The notes under the pieces are model-generated. The model made no database searches. It saw only the letters and a program-made list of their open reading frames with translations, and was not told the origin of the DNA. This document shows positions 53,112 to 61,352 of a stretch of DNA of 64,000 nt, in pieces. The stretch is from NCBI RefSeq assembly GCF_026011795.1, contig NZ_BRVS01000008.1, positions 248,001-312,000 on the forward strand. Reading direction: 5' to 3'. This DNA comes from Arthrobacter mangrovi (GTDB taxonomy: Bacteria; Actinomycetota; Actinomycetes; Actinomycetales; Micrococcaceae). The translations under genes were made by a program, and so were the position numbers. Every line of letters starts with the position of its first letter. Position 1 is the stretch's first letter.

Positions 53112-53399
53112 TTGTGGGGAATTCCTTACGTATCAGAGTGCGGGAGCCGCTGCCTGCCGTGTCCCGGCCGTCACAGGGCCCCGTGTATTCTCCCACAGGT
53201 TCCGACCGGTCAGTCAGTAATTCGCCTGCCGAGCCGCAATGGCGGCGTAATTTATCACCGCATGGCCTCTCTGTGAAGTGCCAAACGAAACCCGGTCATT
53301 GCCCGCGCCTACTTTCTAAAATTACGACACGAAAGTTTGACGTTAAGGATTACCTAAGTAAGGCTTGCCTTTGTTTTGTCCGGCCTACAAGGAGTCCCC
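53112..53399. other. Divergent intergenic region between Nramp and desA
   Basis: 288 bp. The left half carries the Nramp ribosome site and a GC-rich stretch that can form weak hairpins; no manganese or magnesium riboswitch is recognisable. The right half becomes AT-rich and contains the desA promoter and iron box. Confidence 0.6.
53337..53372 (+). promoter_or_regulatory. desA promoter overlapped by an IdeR/DtxR-type iron box
   Basis: A -35 TTGACG (53337-53342) is followed 16-17 bp later by a TAAGGC/AAGGCT -10. The iron box 53354-53372, read on the minus strand as AAAGGCAAGCCTTACTTAG, matches 15 of 19 positions of TTAGGCAAGCCTTACCTAA-type DtxR/IdeR sites. It overlaps the -10, so iron-loaded regulator should repress the siderophore operon. 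Confidence 0.75.
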
Positions 53400-54929
53400 A
53401 TGACCCTCTCGCCCCACCTCGACGAACTGGAGCTCGGCTCCGCCGTCGAATTTCCCCCGGAACCGCATGCACAGCTGCTCAATCCGCGGAACACGGAGCG
53501 GTACACCGCCGACATGCTGCAAGCCGTCAACGCGGTGGCGGCCAGGATCGCGGCGACGGACAGGCCGTTCACGGGAACCTCGCCGGCGCGGCTGCGTCCC
53601 GCCGTCAACGCGATCAACCTGGACCGGCCCCTGTCCGACACGGCCGCGGCCCTGGAGGAACTCGAGACCGTCTATCTGCGCGACGCCGTCTACTTCCACG
53701 ACACCAAGTACGCAGCCCATCTGAACTGCCCGGTGGTGATCCCGGCGCTGGCGGCCGAGGCGGTGCTGTCCGCGGTCAATTCCTCGCTGGACACCTGGGA
53801 CCAAAGCGCCGGCGCCACGCTCATCGAGCGGCGGCTGGTCGACTGGACGGCGGAACGGCTGGGCTTCGGCCCCGGGGCCGACGGCGTCTTCACCAGCGGC
53901 GGCACGCAGTCCAACCTGCAGGCGCTGCTCCTGGCCCGCAACCACGCGGTCGAGCAGCTACACGGGCCCACCGGCCCCCGGCGTCTGCCCCATGCCCTGG
54001 CGCCGCTGCGGATCTTCGCGTCCCGCGCCAGCCACTTCAGCATCGCCAAGTCCGCCGCGCTGCTGGGGCTGGGGTACGACGCCGTCATCTCCGTCGAGTG
54101 CGACCGTCACCGGAGGATGGACCCGGACGCGCTGCGCACGGCCCTCGCGGAGAGCCAGGTCCGCGGTGAGTATCCCATGGCGGTCGTGGCCACCGCGGGC
54201 ACCACCGACTTCGGCAGTATCGACCCGCTGGGACCGGTGGCGCGGCTGTCGCGCGAGGCCGGGAGCTGGCTGCACGTGGACGCAGCGTACGGCGGCGGCC
54301 TGCTGGCATCGCTTCGCTACCGGCACCTGCTGGACGGGATTGCGTCGGCGGACTCGGTCACCGTGGACTTCCACAAGACGTTTTTCCAGCCGGTCAGTTC
54401 CAGCGCCGTGTTGGTCCGCGACGGCTCGATGCTGCGCCACGTCGCCTACCATGCCGACTACCTGAATCCGGCGAGCGCGGCCCGAGAGCAGATTCCCAAC
54501 CAGGTGGACAAGAGCCTGCAGACCACCCGGCGCTTCGACGCACTCAAACTGTGGCTGACGCTGCGCACGATGGGGGCGGATGCCATTGGCTCGCTTCTCG
54601 ACGCCGCGATCGACCTGACCTTCCGGACCGCACGGCTATTGGAAGCGGACCCGGATTTCGAACTCGCCGCTCCCCCGCAGCTGAGCACCATCGTCTTCCG
54701 CTACCGCCCGGCGGGCGTAGGCGAGGACTGCACGGACGACCTCAACCGCCATATCCGGCGCGCGCTCTTTGCCTCCGGCGATGCGGTCGTCGCGGGCACC
54801 GTCGTGGACGGCCGGCATTTCCTGAAGCTCACGCTCCTCAATGCCGAGACAACCTTGGCCGACCTGGCCGGGATCCTGGGCCTCATCAGCCGGACCGGCG
54901 ACGCCTGGCTGCGCGGAGGCGAAGCATGA
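53400..54929 (+). CDS. desA: Lysine decarboxylase of desferrioxamine biosynthesis
   Basis: A 509-residue group II PLP decarboxylase. The PLP lysine is K326 in [10 protein letters not shown], with VDAAYGGG and [20 protein letters not shown] as further signatures. In desferrioxamine pathways DesA makes cadaverine from lysine. The ATG at 53400 has AAGGAG 5 nt upstream. It is followed by desB with a 4-bp overlap (ATGA), so all four des genes are translationally coupled. Substrate specificity (lysine rather than tyrosine or DABA) is inferred from the operon. Confidence 0.9.
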   Translation: MTLSPHLDELELGSAVEFPPEPHAQLLNPRNTERYTADMLQAVNAVAARIAATDRPFTGTSPARLRPAVNAINLDRPLSDTAAALEELETVYLRDAVYFHDTKYAAHLNCPVVIPALAAEAVLSAVNSSLDTWDQSAGATLIERRLVDWTAERLGFGPGADGVFTSGGTQSNLQALLLARNHAVEQLHGPTGPRRLPHALAPLRIFASRASHFSIAKSAALLGLGYDAVISVECDRHRRMDPDALRTALAESQVRGEYPMAVVATAGTTDFGSIDPLGPVARLSREAGSWLHVDAAYGGGLLASLRYRHLLDGIASADSVTVDFHKTFFQPVSSSAVLVRDGSMLRHVAYHADYLNPASAAREQIPNQVDKSLQTTRRFDALKLWLTLRTMGADAIGSLLDAAIDLTFRTARLLEADPDFELAAPPQLSTIVFRYRPAGVGEDCTDDLNRHIRRALFASGDAVVAGTVVDGRHFLKLTLLNAETTLADLAGILGLISRTGDAWLRGGEA

Positions 54930-56275
54930 GCGACCACATCCATGACTTCCTCGCCATCGGCGCCGGCCCGTTCAACCTGGGGCTGGCAGCCCTGGCCGAA
55001 CCCATCGCGGAGCTCGACGGCCTCGTCCTCGAATCCCGCCCGGGGTTCGACTGGCATCCCGGCATGATGCTGGAGGGCTCGCACCTGCAGGTTCCGTTCA
55101 TGGCAGACCTGGTCACTATGGCGGATCCGACGTCGCCCTACTCCTTCCTGAACTACCTGAAGCAGGCGGACCGGCTCTACCGCTTCTACATCCGCGAGGA
55201 CTTCTACCCGCTCCGTGCCGAGTTCAACGCCTACTGCCAGTGGGTCGCCGGGCGGCTGCCGAACGTACTGTTCGGAGAACACGTCACCGGCATCGACTAC
55301 AGCGGCGGCCTCTACCGCGTGCGGTCCCGGAACCGCCGCGGGGAAACCGTGCGCAGTGCCCGCCGGCTCGTGCTCGGAACCGGCACCGTGCCCTACGTGC
55401 CTCGCGCCTGCCGGGAAATCCTCGGGGCCGGCGGGGCCGCCTTGCACAACTCCACCTACCTGGCGCGGAAGGCAGAGCTGCAGGCCCGTCCCAGCATCAC
55501 GATCGTGGGCAGCGGCCAGAGCGCCGCGGAGATCTACTACGAACTGCTCCAGGACATCGATGCCTGCGGCTACGAGCTGAACTGGGTCACCCGCTCCGGC
55601 CGCTACTTCCCGCTGGAATACACCAAGCTGACCCTCGAGCTCACTTCGCCCGAATACGTGGACTACTTCCACGCCCTCCCCGGCGGGACCCGGCAGCGGC
55701 TCAATGCCGAGCAGAAGAACCTCTACAAGGGGATCGACGGGACTCTGGTCAACGCGATCTACGACCTGCTCTACGCGAAGAGCCTCGCCGGAGCGGTCCG
55801 CACCCGGCTGCTGCCCGGCTCCGCCGTGACCGGCGCTTCCTATGACCGGGCCTCCGGCCTCCACCGGCTGGAACTGCACCACGGCGAACAGGACCGCCGG
55901 CACCAGCTGGACAGCGCCGCCGTCGTCCTCGCCACCGGTTACCAGTACCGCGAACCGGACTTCCTCGCCGGCATCGGAGACCGCATCCGCCGCGGCCCGG
56001 ACCGCCGGTTCGACGTCACGCGCGACTACAGCATCGGCATCCAGCCGGCCGAAATCTTCGTGCAAAACGCCGAGCTGCACACGCACGGCTTCGTGACTCC
56101 GGACCTGGGGATGGCCGCGTACCGCAATTCCTGCATCATCCGAGACATGCTCGGCTGGGAGTACTACCCGGTGGAGCGGCGGATCGCCTTCCAGGAATTC
56201 GGTGCGCCGCTGCCGGGGCCGGCGCCGGAGCCAGTGCCGGTTCCGGTTCCCGCGGGCGCGGAGGCCGTCCGATGA
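54926..56275 (+). CDS. desB: Cadaverine N-hydroxylase (FAD/NADPH monooxygenase)
   Basis: A 449-residue lysine/ornithine N-monooxygenase-family flavoprotein. The FAD site is [14 protein letters not shown], the NADPH site [16 protein letters not shown] and the C-terminal [13 protein letters not shown] motif is typical. In the des pathway it hydroxylates the terminal amine of cadaverine. The C-terminal ~30 residues are Pro-rich and variable. Both ends overlap neighbours by ATGA. Confidence 0.92.
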   Translation: MSDHIHDFLAIGAGPFNLGLAALAEPIAELDGLVLESRPGFDWHPGMMLEGSHLQVPFMADLVTMADPTSPYSFLNYLKQADRLYRFYIREDFYPLRAEFNAYCQWVAGRLPNVLFGEHVTGIDYSGGLYRVRSRNRRGETVRSARRLVLGTGTVPYVPRACREILGAGGAALHNSTYLARKAELQARPSITIVGSGQSAAEIYYELLQDIDACGYELNWVTRSGRYFPLEYTKLTLELTSPEYVDYFHALPGGTRQRLNAEQKNLYKGIDGTLVNAIYDLLYAKSLAGAVRTRLLPGSAVTGASYDRASGLHRLELHHGEQDRRHQLDSAAVVLATGYQYREPDFLAGIGDRIRRGPDRRFDVTRDYSIGIQPAEIFVQNAELHTHGFVTPDLGMAAYRNSCIIRDMLGWEYYPVERRIAFQEFGAPLPGPAPEPVPVPVPAGAEAVR

Positions 56276-56865
56276 GCGCGCTGCCGGAATTCCGCTTCGT
56301 CCCCGCGGACCCCGAGGCCCACGCCGTCCTGCTGCACGGATGGGTCACGCGCGGCTATGCGCGTTTCTGGGGCATGCTCGAAGCCTCCCCAGGGGACGTC
56401 CGGGCCGAACTCGCCAGCATCGCCGCCAATCCGCACCATGAGGCTTGGCTGGGGTACGACGGCAGTGTTCCCGCCTTCCTGATGGAGCGGTACGAGCCGC
56501 AGCACTCGCCCCTGGCCGGGCTCTATCCGGCTGCGGAGGGCGATATAGGGATGCATCTGCTGGTGGGACCGCCGGACGCCCCCAGGGCGGGGTACACCAC
56601 GGCGGTCTTCCGCAGCGTGCTCGAATTCCTCTTCTCCTCCCCCGCTGTCCGCCGGATCGTGGTCGAGCCGGATGTCCGCAACACCAAAATCCTGGACCTG
56701 AACCGGCGCCTCGGCTTCCGTCCGCAGCGCCGAATCCGGCTGCCGGACAAGGAGGCCTTGCTCAGCTTCTGCAGCCGCGAGGACTTCGCCGCAGCCACCC
56801 TCTCCCTTTCTGACCCGATGTCAACCCGAACTTCCATCCGACAGTCCGAAGGAGCCACCCTATGA
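56272..56865 (+). CDS. desC: Hydroxycadaverine acyltransferase (GNAT)
   Basis: A 197-residue GNAT of the IucB/RhbD/DesC siderophore group. Typical: [34 protein letters not shown] (part), [19 protein letters not shown] and [19 protein letters not shown]. It acylates N-hydroxycadaverine with succinyl- or acetyl-CoA, giving the hydroxamate. Its last ~30 residues are an extra tail. Coupled to desB and desD by ATGA overlaps. Confidence 0.9.
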   Translation: MSALPEFRFVPADPEAHAVLLHGWVTRGYARFWGMLEASPGDVRAELASIAANPHHEAWLGYDGSVPAFLMERYEPQHSPLAGLYPAAEGDIGMHLLVGPPDAPRAGYTTAVFRSVLEFLFSSPAVRRIVVEPDVRNTKILDLNRRLGFRPQRRIRLPDKEALLSFCSREDFAAATLSLSDPMSTRTSIRQSEGATL

Positions 56866-58721
56866 CCGCCGCAGCACTCCCCCGCGCCGCAGCCGCCGGT
56901 ACCGCAGCACCCGAGCGCTCGTCCACCGTGGAACCCGCACATCTGCAGCCCGATGCCTGGGCCGCTGCCAACCGCCGGCTGGTCCGCAAGGCGATCGCCG
57001 AGTTCTCGCACGAGCGCCTTCTGCAGCCCGAGCCCCTGGGCGGCGGTGCCTACCGCCTCGCCTCGGACGATGGTGCCTCTGTCTACCACTTCGCGGCCGA
57101 TCGGCTGGCGCTGGACCATTGGAGCATCCCCGCCGCCAGCATCCACCGGGTGCGCCAGGGCAGGGAACTCGCGCCGGATGCGCTGGACTTCATCCTGGAG
57201 TTCCGGCGCACTCTGGGCATCGGCGAGGAGATGCTGCCGGTGTACCTCGAGGAGATCAGCAGCACGCTGGCCGGGCACGCCTACAAGCTCAGGGCGCAGG
57301 ACCCCGGCGCACCCCGGCTCGCCGCCGGGTCCAGCGCGGGCCAGGACCCGGCGTCGGACTTCCAGGAGATCGAACGAAGCATGTCGGAGGGACACCCGTG
57401 CTTTGTAGCCAACAATGGCCGGCTGGGCTTCGGACTCGCCGACTACCTGGCCTACGCGCCGGAAGCAGGCCAGCCGGTGCGGCTGGTCTGGATCGCCGTC
57501 CATCGCGGCAACGCAGCCTTCAGCGCGCTGCCCGGGCTGGGCATCCGCGAACACCTGGCCGCCGAGTTGGGCAGCGGCACGCTGGCCGCCTTCGAAGCGG
57601 ACCTTGCAGCCCGCGGGCTGCTGCCGGAGGACTACCTGATGATGCCGGTGCATCCGTGGCAGTGGGAAAACAAGCTCACGGTAACCTTCGCGGCGGAGAT
57701 CGCCCAGTCCCGGATCGTCCTGCTCGGCGAGACGGCGGACAGCTACCAGGCCCAGCAGTCGATCCGCACGTTCTTCAACCGGACCGCGCCGCACAAGGGC
57801 TACGTGAAGACGGCGCTGTCCGTGCTCAACATGGGGTTCATGCGGGGACTCTCGGCGGAGTACATGGCCGCGACGCCGGCGATCAACCAGTGGCTTCACG
57901 AACTGGTCTCTGCCGATCCGACGCTGCGGCGGCACGGCTTCGGCGTGCTCCGCGAAACTGCGGCGATCGGCTACCGGAACCGGTACTACGACGAGGGCGC
58001 GCCGACCGGTTCGGGCCACCGCAAGATGCTGGCCGCACTGTGGCGGGAGAGTCCGCTGCCGCAGCTCAAGCCGGGGCAGCAACTGGCCACGATGGCTTCC
58101 CTGCTGCACGTCGACAGCTCGGGGCGCCCGCTCGTGTCGGAATACATCCGGCGGTCCGGGCTGCCCGCCGCCGAATGGCTGCGGAGCTACCTGGAGGCCT
58201 ACTTGGTGCCGCTGCTGCACTGCTTCTACCGGTACCAGCTGGTCGGTGTGCCGCACGGCGAGAACATCATCCTGGTGCTTGAAGACGGGGTTCCGGTGCG
58301 GGCGCTCCTGAAGGACATCGGCGAAGAAGTGGTGCTCATGGCGGACACCGTACGGCTGCCGGACGAGGCCGCGCGGATCCGGGTCGAGGTGCCGGAGGAG
58401 GACAAGCTGCTGTCCATCTTCACCGACGTCTTCGACTGCTTCTTCCGCTTCCTCGCCGCCATTCTGGATGGCGACGGGCAACTGGGCGAGGCCGAGTTCT
58501 GGCGCACCGTGGCAGGAACCGTGACGGCCTACCAGGCGGAGCACGAGGACCTGCACCCGGCCTTCACCAAGTACGACCTCTTCGCCCCGCAGTTCGCGCT
58601 GTCGTGCCTGAACCGGCTGCAGCTGCGCAACAACCAGCAGATGCTGGACCTAGCCGATCCTTCCGGAAGCCTTCAGTTCGCCGGGACCCTGGCCAACCCG
58701 CTGGCCGGGTTCCGGCCCTGA
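56862..58721 (+). CDS. desD: NIS siderophore synthetase
   Basis: A 619-residue IucA/IucC-type NRPS-independent synthetase joining hydroxamate units to a desferrioxamine-type trimer with ATP. Signatures: HPCFVANNGRLGFGLADYLAYAPE (part), MPVHPWQWENKL, SQQSIRTFFN-like QAQQSIRTFF, KTALSVLNMGFMRGLS and PHGENIILVLEDGVPVR. It ends the operon. No siderophore exporter, receptor or reductase gene lies in the window; the next gene converges within 5 nt. Confidence 0.93.
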   Translation: MTAAALPRAAAAGTAAPERSSTVEPAHLQPDAWAAANRRLVRKAIAEFSHERLLQPEPLGGGAYRLASDDGASVYHFAADRLALDHWSIPAASIHRVRQGRELAPDALDFILEFRRTLGIGEEMLPVYLEEISSTLAGHAYKLRAQDPGAPRLAAGSSAGQDPASDFQEIERSMSEGHPCFVANNGRLGFGLADYLAYAPEAGQPVRLVWIAVHRGNAAFSALPGLGIREHLAAELGSGTLAAFEADLAARGLLPEDYLMMPVHPWQWENKLTVTFAAEIAQSRIVLLGETADSYQAQQSIRTFFNRTAPHKGYVKTALSVLNMGFMRGLSAEYMAATPAINQWLHELVSADPTLRRHGFGVLRETAAIGYRNRYYDEGAPTGSGHRKMLAALWRESPLPQLKPGQQLATMASLLHVDSSGRPLVSEYIRRSGLPAAEWLRSYLEAYLVPLLHCFYRYQLVGVPHGENIILVLEDGVPVRALLKDIGEEVVLMADTVRLPDEAARIRVEVPEEDKLLSIFTDVFDCFFRFLAAILDGDGQLGEAEFWRTVAGTVTAYQAEHEDLHPAFTKYDLFAPQFALSCLNRLQLRNNQQMLDLADPSGSLQFAGTLANPLAGFRP

Positions 58722-58726
58722 ACCTG

Positions 58727-58996
58727 TCAGTCGCTGGGCGTGGTATCCGTGGTCAGGCCCCGGTCGTCCGAGGTCTGCCGGTCCTTCTCTTCTGAGGGGC
58801 CGGCGGCCTCGTCCGGCTCCGCAGAGCCCCCATCCGCGCCTGCGGTATCCGGGGCCGCTTCCGGTGTCTCCTCCGGTTCGAAGGTGGAGTCGGCACCGCC
58901 TGCGCCCACACCGACACCGTTCTTGGTATTGGGGATGGTGCCTTCGGGTCCGGCCTTGTCGTCGGGGCGGGACTGGGAACCGGTGTCTTCGCTCAT
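58727..58996 (-). CDS. Small acidic protein ending in DDRGLTT motif (copy A)
   Basis: An 89-residue, strongly acidic, probably disordered protein. It ends in SDDRGLTTDTTPSD. The paralogous protein at 59635-60000 ends in PDDRGLTTETSSSG, and 25 bp of DNA (58746-58770 and 59654-59678) are identical. The two genes flank the LapA-domain gene. Converges on desD with 5 nt between stops. No known family; perhaps a stress- or hydration-type protein, by composition only. Confidence 0.65.
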   Translation of the reverse strand: MSEDTGSQSRPDDKAGPEGTIPNTKNGVGVGAGGADSTFEPEETPEAAPDTAGADGGSAEPDEAAGPSEEKDRQTSDDRGLTTDTTPSD

Positions 58997-59150
58997 GGCC
59001 GTCTCCTTATGTCGGTTGCGTCGTTATATCGGTTGCGTCGTGTCGGCTGGTGCTGAATACGGCCCGGGGGCCGTAGACTCCACGCTAACAGCGGAACCAC
59101 ACGTTGGTCAGCAGGCTTACCTGATCCCGTGGACAGAAGGGAAACGTGCC

Positions 59151-59603
59151 ATGGCAGACCGAACCCCCACCAATCGACCCGGCAACCGTGAGGGCGGGAG
59201 CGCGAGCCGCACCGCGATGATCTGGATCTTCACGATCGCGGCCCTGCTCCTGCTCGTCCTCCTGATCGTCTTCATCCTGCAGAACCAGGATGCCGTCCTG
59301 GTCCGCTACTTCGGGCTGGAGGGGCAGCTGCCCCTGGGTGTCGCCCTGCTTATCGCCGCCGTCGCCGGCGGGCTGCTGGTCGCGGCGTCCGGTGTCGCCA
59401 GGGTCACGGCGCTGCGGATCAAGGCGCGCCGGGAGGCCAAGCGGCGGGCCGGCCGCCCGGCCTCCGCCGGGGTCCACGGGGAGGCGGCCGAAGCACCGGC
59501 GCCGGAACCGCGGCGCCTTGACGCGGGAGCCGGCGATGCGGGCTCAGCCGGGGCCCCCGCGGAGCCGCCGGCCGGACGGCGAAACCGCTTCCCGGAAGGG
59601 TAG
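59151..59603 (+). CDS. LapA-domain membrane protein
   Basis: A 150-residue protein with two transmembrane helices (MIWIFTIAALLLLVLLIVFIL and VALLIAAVAGGLLVAASGV) and the LapA/DUF1049 signature FILQNQDAVLVRYFGLEGQLPLGVALL (parts). The cytoplasmic C-terminal ~70 residues are basic, then Ala/Pro-rich. In enterobacteria LapA works with LapB in envelope lipid control; in actinobacteria the role is unknown. The ATG at 59151 has AGAAGGGAA ~10 nt upstream. Confidence 0.85.
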   Translation: MADRTPTNRPGNREGGSASRTAMIWIFTIAALLLLVLLIVFILQNQDAVLVRYFGLEGQLPLGVALLIAAVAGGLLVAASGVARVTALRIKARREAKRRAGRPASAGVHGEAAEAPAPEPRRLDAGAGDAGSAGAPAEPPAGRRNRFPEG

Positions 59604-59634
59604 GCAAGCGGCGGCCTAAGGCAACGAGCCGCGG

Positions 59635-60000
59635 CTACCCGCTGGAGGACGTCTCCGTGGTCAGGCCCCGGTCGTCCGGAGTCTCGCGGTCGAGTTCCTC
59701 CGCAGGCCCCGGTGTCACCCCGGGATCCGGAAAGGTGATGTCCTCGGGACGGGCCAGCGGGTCGTCGGCGGACGCGACCTCGGCCTCGCCGAGTTCGGGC
59801 GCCTCTTGCTCAAATGCCACCGGCTCCGGCCCCGGGTAGGCAGCCTCGGCCGGCTTGCCTCCGCCCTCCGGCTCGGCGTCCTGCGCCTGCCCTGTCTCCT
59901 GCTCCCGGTCCTGCCCGGACCTCCGCTCCTGCGCCTGCTCGCCCTGGTCCCGCCCATTCGGCGTCGACCGTTCCCCTGCTGCTTCCGGTTCCTCGCTCAT
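59635..60000 (-). CDS. Small acidic protein ending in DDRGLTT motif (copy B)
   Basis: A 121-residue acidic, Glu/Gln/Pro-rich protein, probably disordered, ending PDDRGLTTETSSSG like the protein at 58727. The start at 60000 has GAGGAG 6 nt upstream. Sequence in the N-terminal part differs from copy A, so only the C-terminal motif is held constant, implying a binding function there. Divergent from the GlgC-like gene. Confidence 0.65.
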   Translation of the reverse strand: MSEEPEAAGERSTPNGRDQGEQAQERRSGQDREQETGQAQDAEPEGGGKPAEAAYPGPEPVAFEQEAPELGEAEVASADDPLARPEDITFPDPGVTPGPAEELDRETPDDRGLTTETSSSG

Positions 60001-60119
60001 CGTGCGCTCCTCACCTTGGCACTGCATCGCGCACGGCCGTCGGCCGCGCACAGCCCACGCTAATCCGCCGGACGCTGCCGGTAAAGGGAGCACGGGCACC
60101 GCCTACCGCGGGTGGTCAG

Positions 60120-60125
60120 TAGGCT
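60120..60125 (+). promoter_or_regulatory. -10 box (TAGGCT), leaderless start of the GlgC-like gene
   Basis: TAGGCT ends 6 nt before the ATG at 60132. The AGAGGG between them is too close to act as a normal ribosome site. Confidence 0.5.
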
Positions 60126-60131
60126 AGAGGG

Positions 60132-61298
60132 ATGAAGCGTCCGACCATCCTCGCAATCATTCTGGCCGGAGGTGCCGGCAGCAGGCTCGGCGTGCTGACG
60201 GACCGGCGGTCCAAACCGGCGATGTCCTTCGGCGGCCACTACCGGCTCATCGATATCCCGCTCTCCAACCTCAAGCACAGCCACATTCCCGATGTATGGA
60301 TAGTCGAGCAGTACCTTCCGTACTCGCTCAACGACCACATCTCGAACGGCCGGCCCTGGGACCTGGACCGCACCAGCGGCGGATTGCGAATCCTGCCGCC
60401 GTACGAGGGCGCAGAGGGCGAAGGCTTCGCTGAGGGGAACGCCGACGCGCTGCACCGGCAGGCCGGCCTGATCCGTGAATTCGATCCGGACCTGGTGCTG
60501 GTGCTGAGCGCGGACCACCTCTACCGGCTCGACTTCCGCGACGTCGTCGACACCCACCTGGCGGCGGAAGCCCCGCTGACCATGGTCACCACGACCATAG
60601 ACGGCGATGCATCGCGATACGGCGTGGTCCAGGCGGAGCACGGCCGCGTGACCGGATTCGATTACAAGCCGGAAAGGCCCGAATCCAACCTGGTTGCCGC
60701 CGAAATCTTCCTGTACGACGCCGACGCCCTGCTGGAAGCGATGGACCGGCTGGCGGAAGCAGACGGCGGCCTAAAGGACTACGGCGACAGCCTGATCCCG
60801 GACTTCGTCGAGCGGCAGGCCGTGGCCGAACACCGGCTGGACGGCTATTGGCGTGATGTCGGCACGATCCGCAGCTATTGGGAAGCGCACATGGAGCTGC
60901 TCACCGATAACGGCTTCGACCTGCACGATGCCGGCTGGCCCATCCTGACCGCCAGCCCGCAGCTGATGCCCGCGCGCGTCGCCGCCGGGGCACGGATCGA
61001 GGACAGCCTGGTTTCCGCGGGTGCCACGGTCCGCGGCACGGTGGTGCGTAGCGTCATCGGGCCCGGCGCGGTAGTCGAGGCCGGTGCCTACGTGGCCGAT
61101 TCCGTGCTCCTGCAGGACTCCAAGGCGCGCAGCGGCGCCAGGCTGGTGCGGGTCGTGGCCGACGCTTCATCCGAGGCCGGCAGCGGCGCCATGGCGGGCT
61201 CTTCCGACGGCGACATCACCGTGCTCGGTAGCGGCGCTTCCGTGCCGGGAGACCAAAAGATACCCGCTGGCGCCGAGCTGGACCCCGAGGCCCCATAG
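60132..61298 (+). CDS. Glucose-1-phosphate adenylyltransferase-like nucleotidyltransferase
   Basis: A 388-residue ADP-glucose pyrophosphorylase-type enzyme. The nucleotide loop LAGGAGSRLGVLTDRRSKPAMSFGG (parts), LIDIPLSNLKHS, LVLSADHLYRLDF, the sugar-phosphate region RYGVVQ and VAAEIFLYD, and GYWRDVGTIRSYWEAHMEL match GlgC. A left-handed beta-helix C-terminus (SLVSAGATVRGTVVRSVIGPGAVV) follows. The degenerate motif SRLGVLTDRRSKP differs from the usual RGxRLxPLTxxRAKP, so another sugar nucleotide is possible. No glgA, glgB or glgP gene is adjacent. Confidence 0.85.
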   Translation: MKRPTILAIILAGGAGSRLGVLTDRRSKPAMSFGGHYRLIDIPLSNLKHSHIPDVWIVEQYLPYSLNDHISNGRPWDLDRTSGGLRILPPYEGAEGEGFAEGNADALHRQAGLIREFDPDLVLVLSADHLYRLDFRDVVDTHLAAEAPLTMVTTTIDGDASRYGVVQAEHGRVTGFDYKPERPESNLVAAEIFLYDADALLEAMDRLAEADGGLKDYGDSLIPDFVERQAVAEHRLDGYWRDVGTIRSYWEAHMELLTDNGFDLHDAGWPILTASPQLMPARVAAGARIEDSLVSAGATVRGTVVRSVIGPGAVVEAGAYVADSVLLQDSKARSGARLVRVVADASSEAGSGAMAGSSDGDITVLGSGASVPGDQKIPAGAELDPEAP

Positions 61299-61352
61299 TT
61301 GTCCTCCACAGCAGCACGCGGGCAGGTCATACCGCCGGCCACGCGTGAAAAG

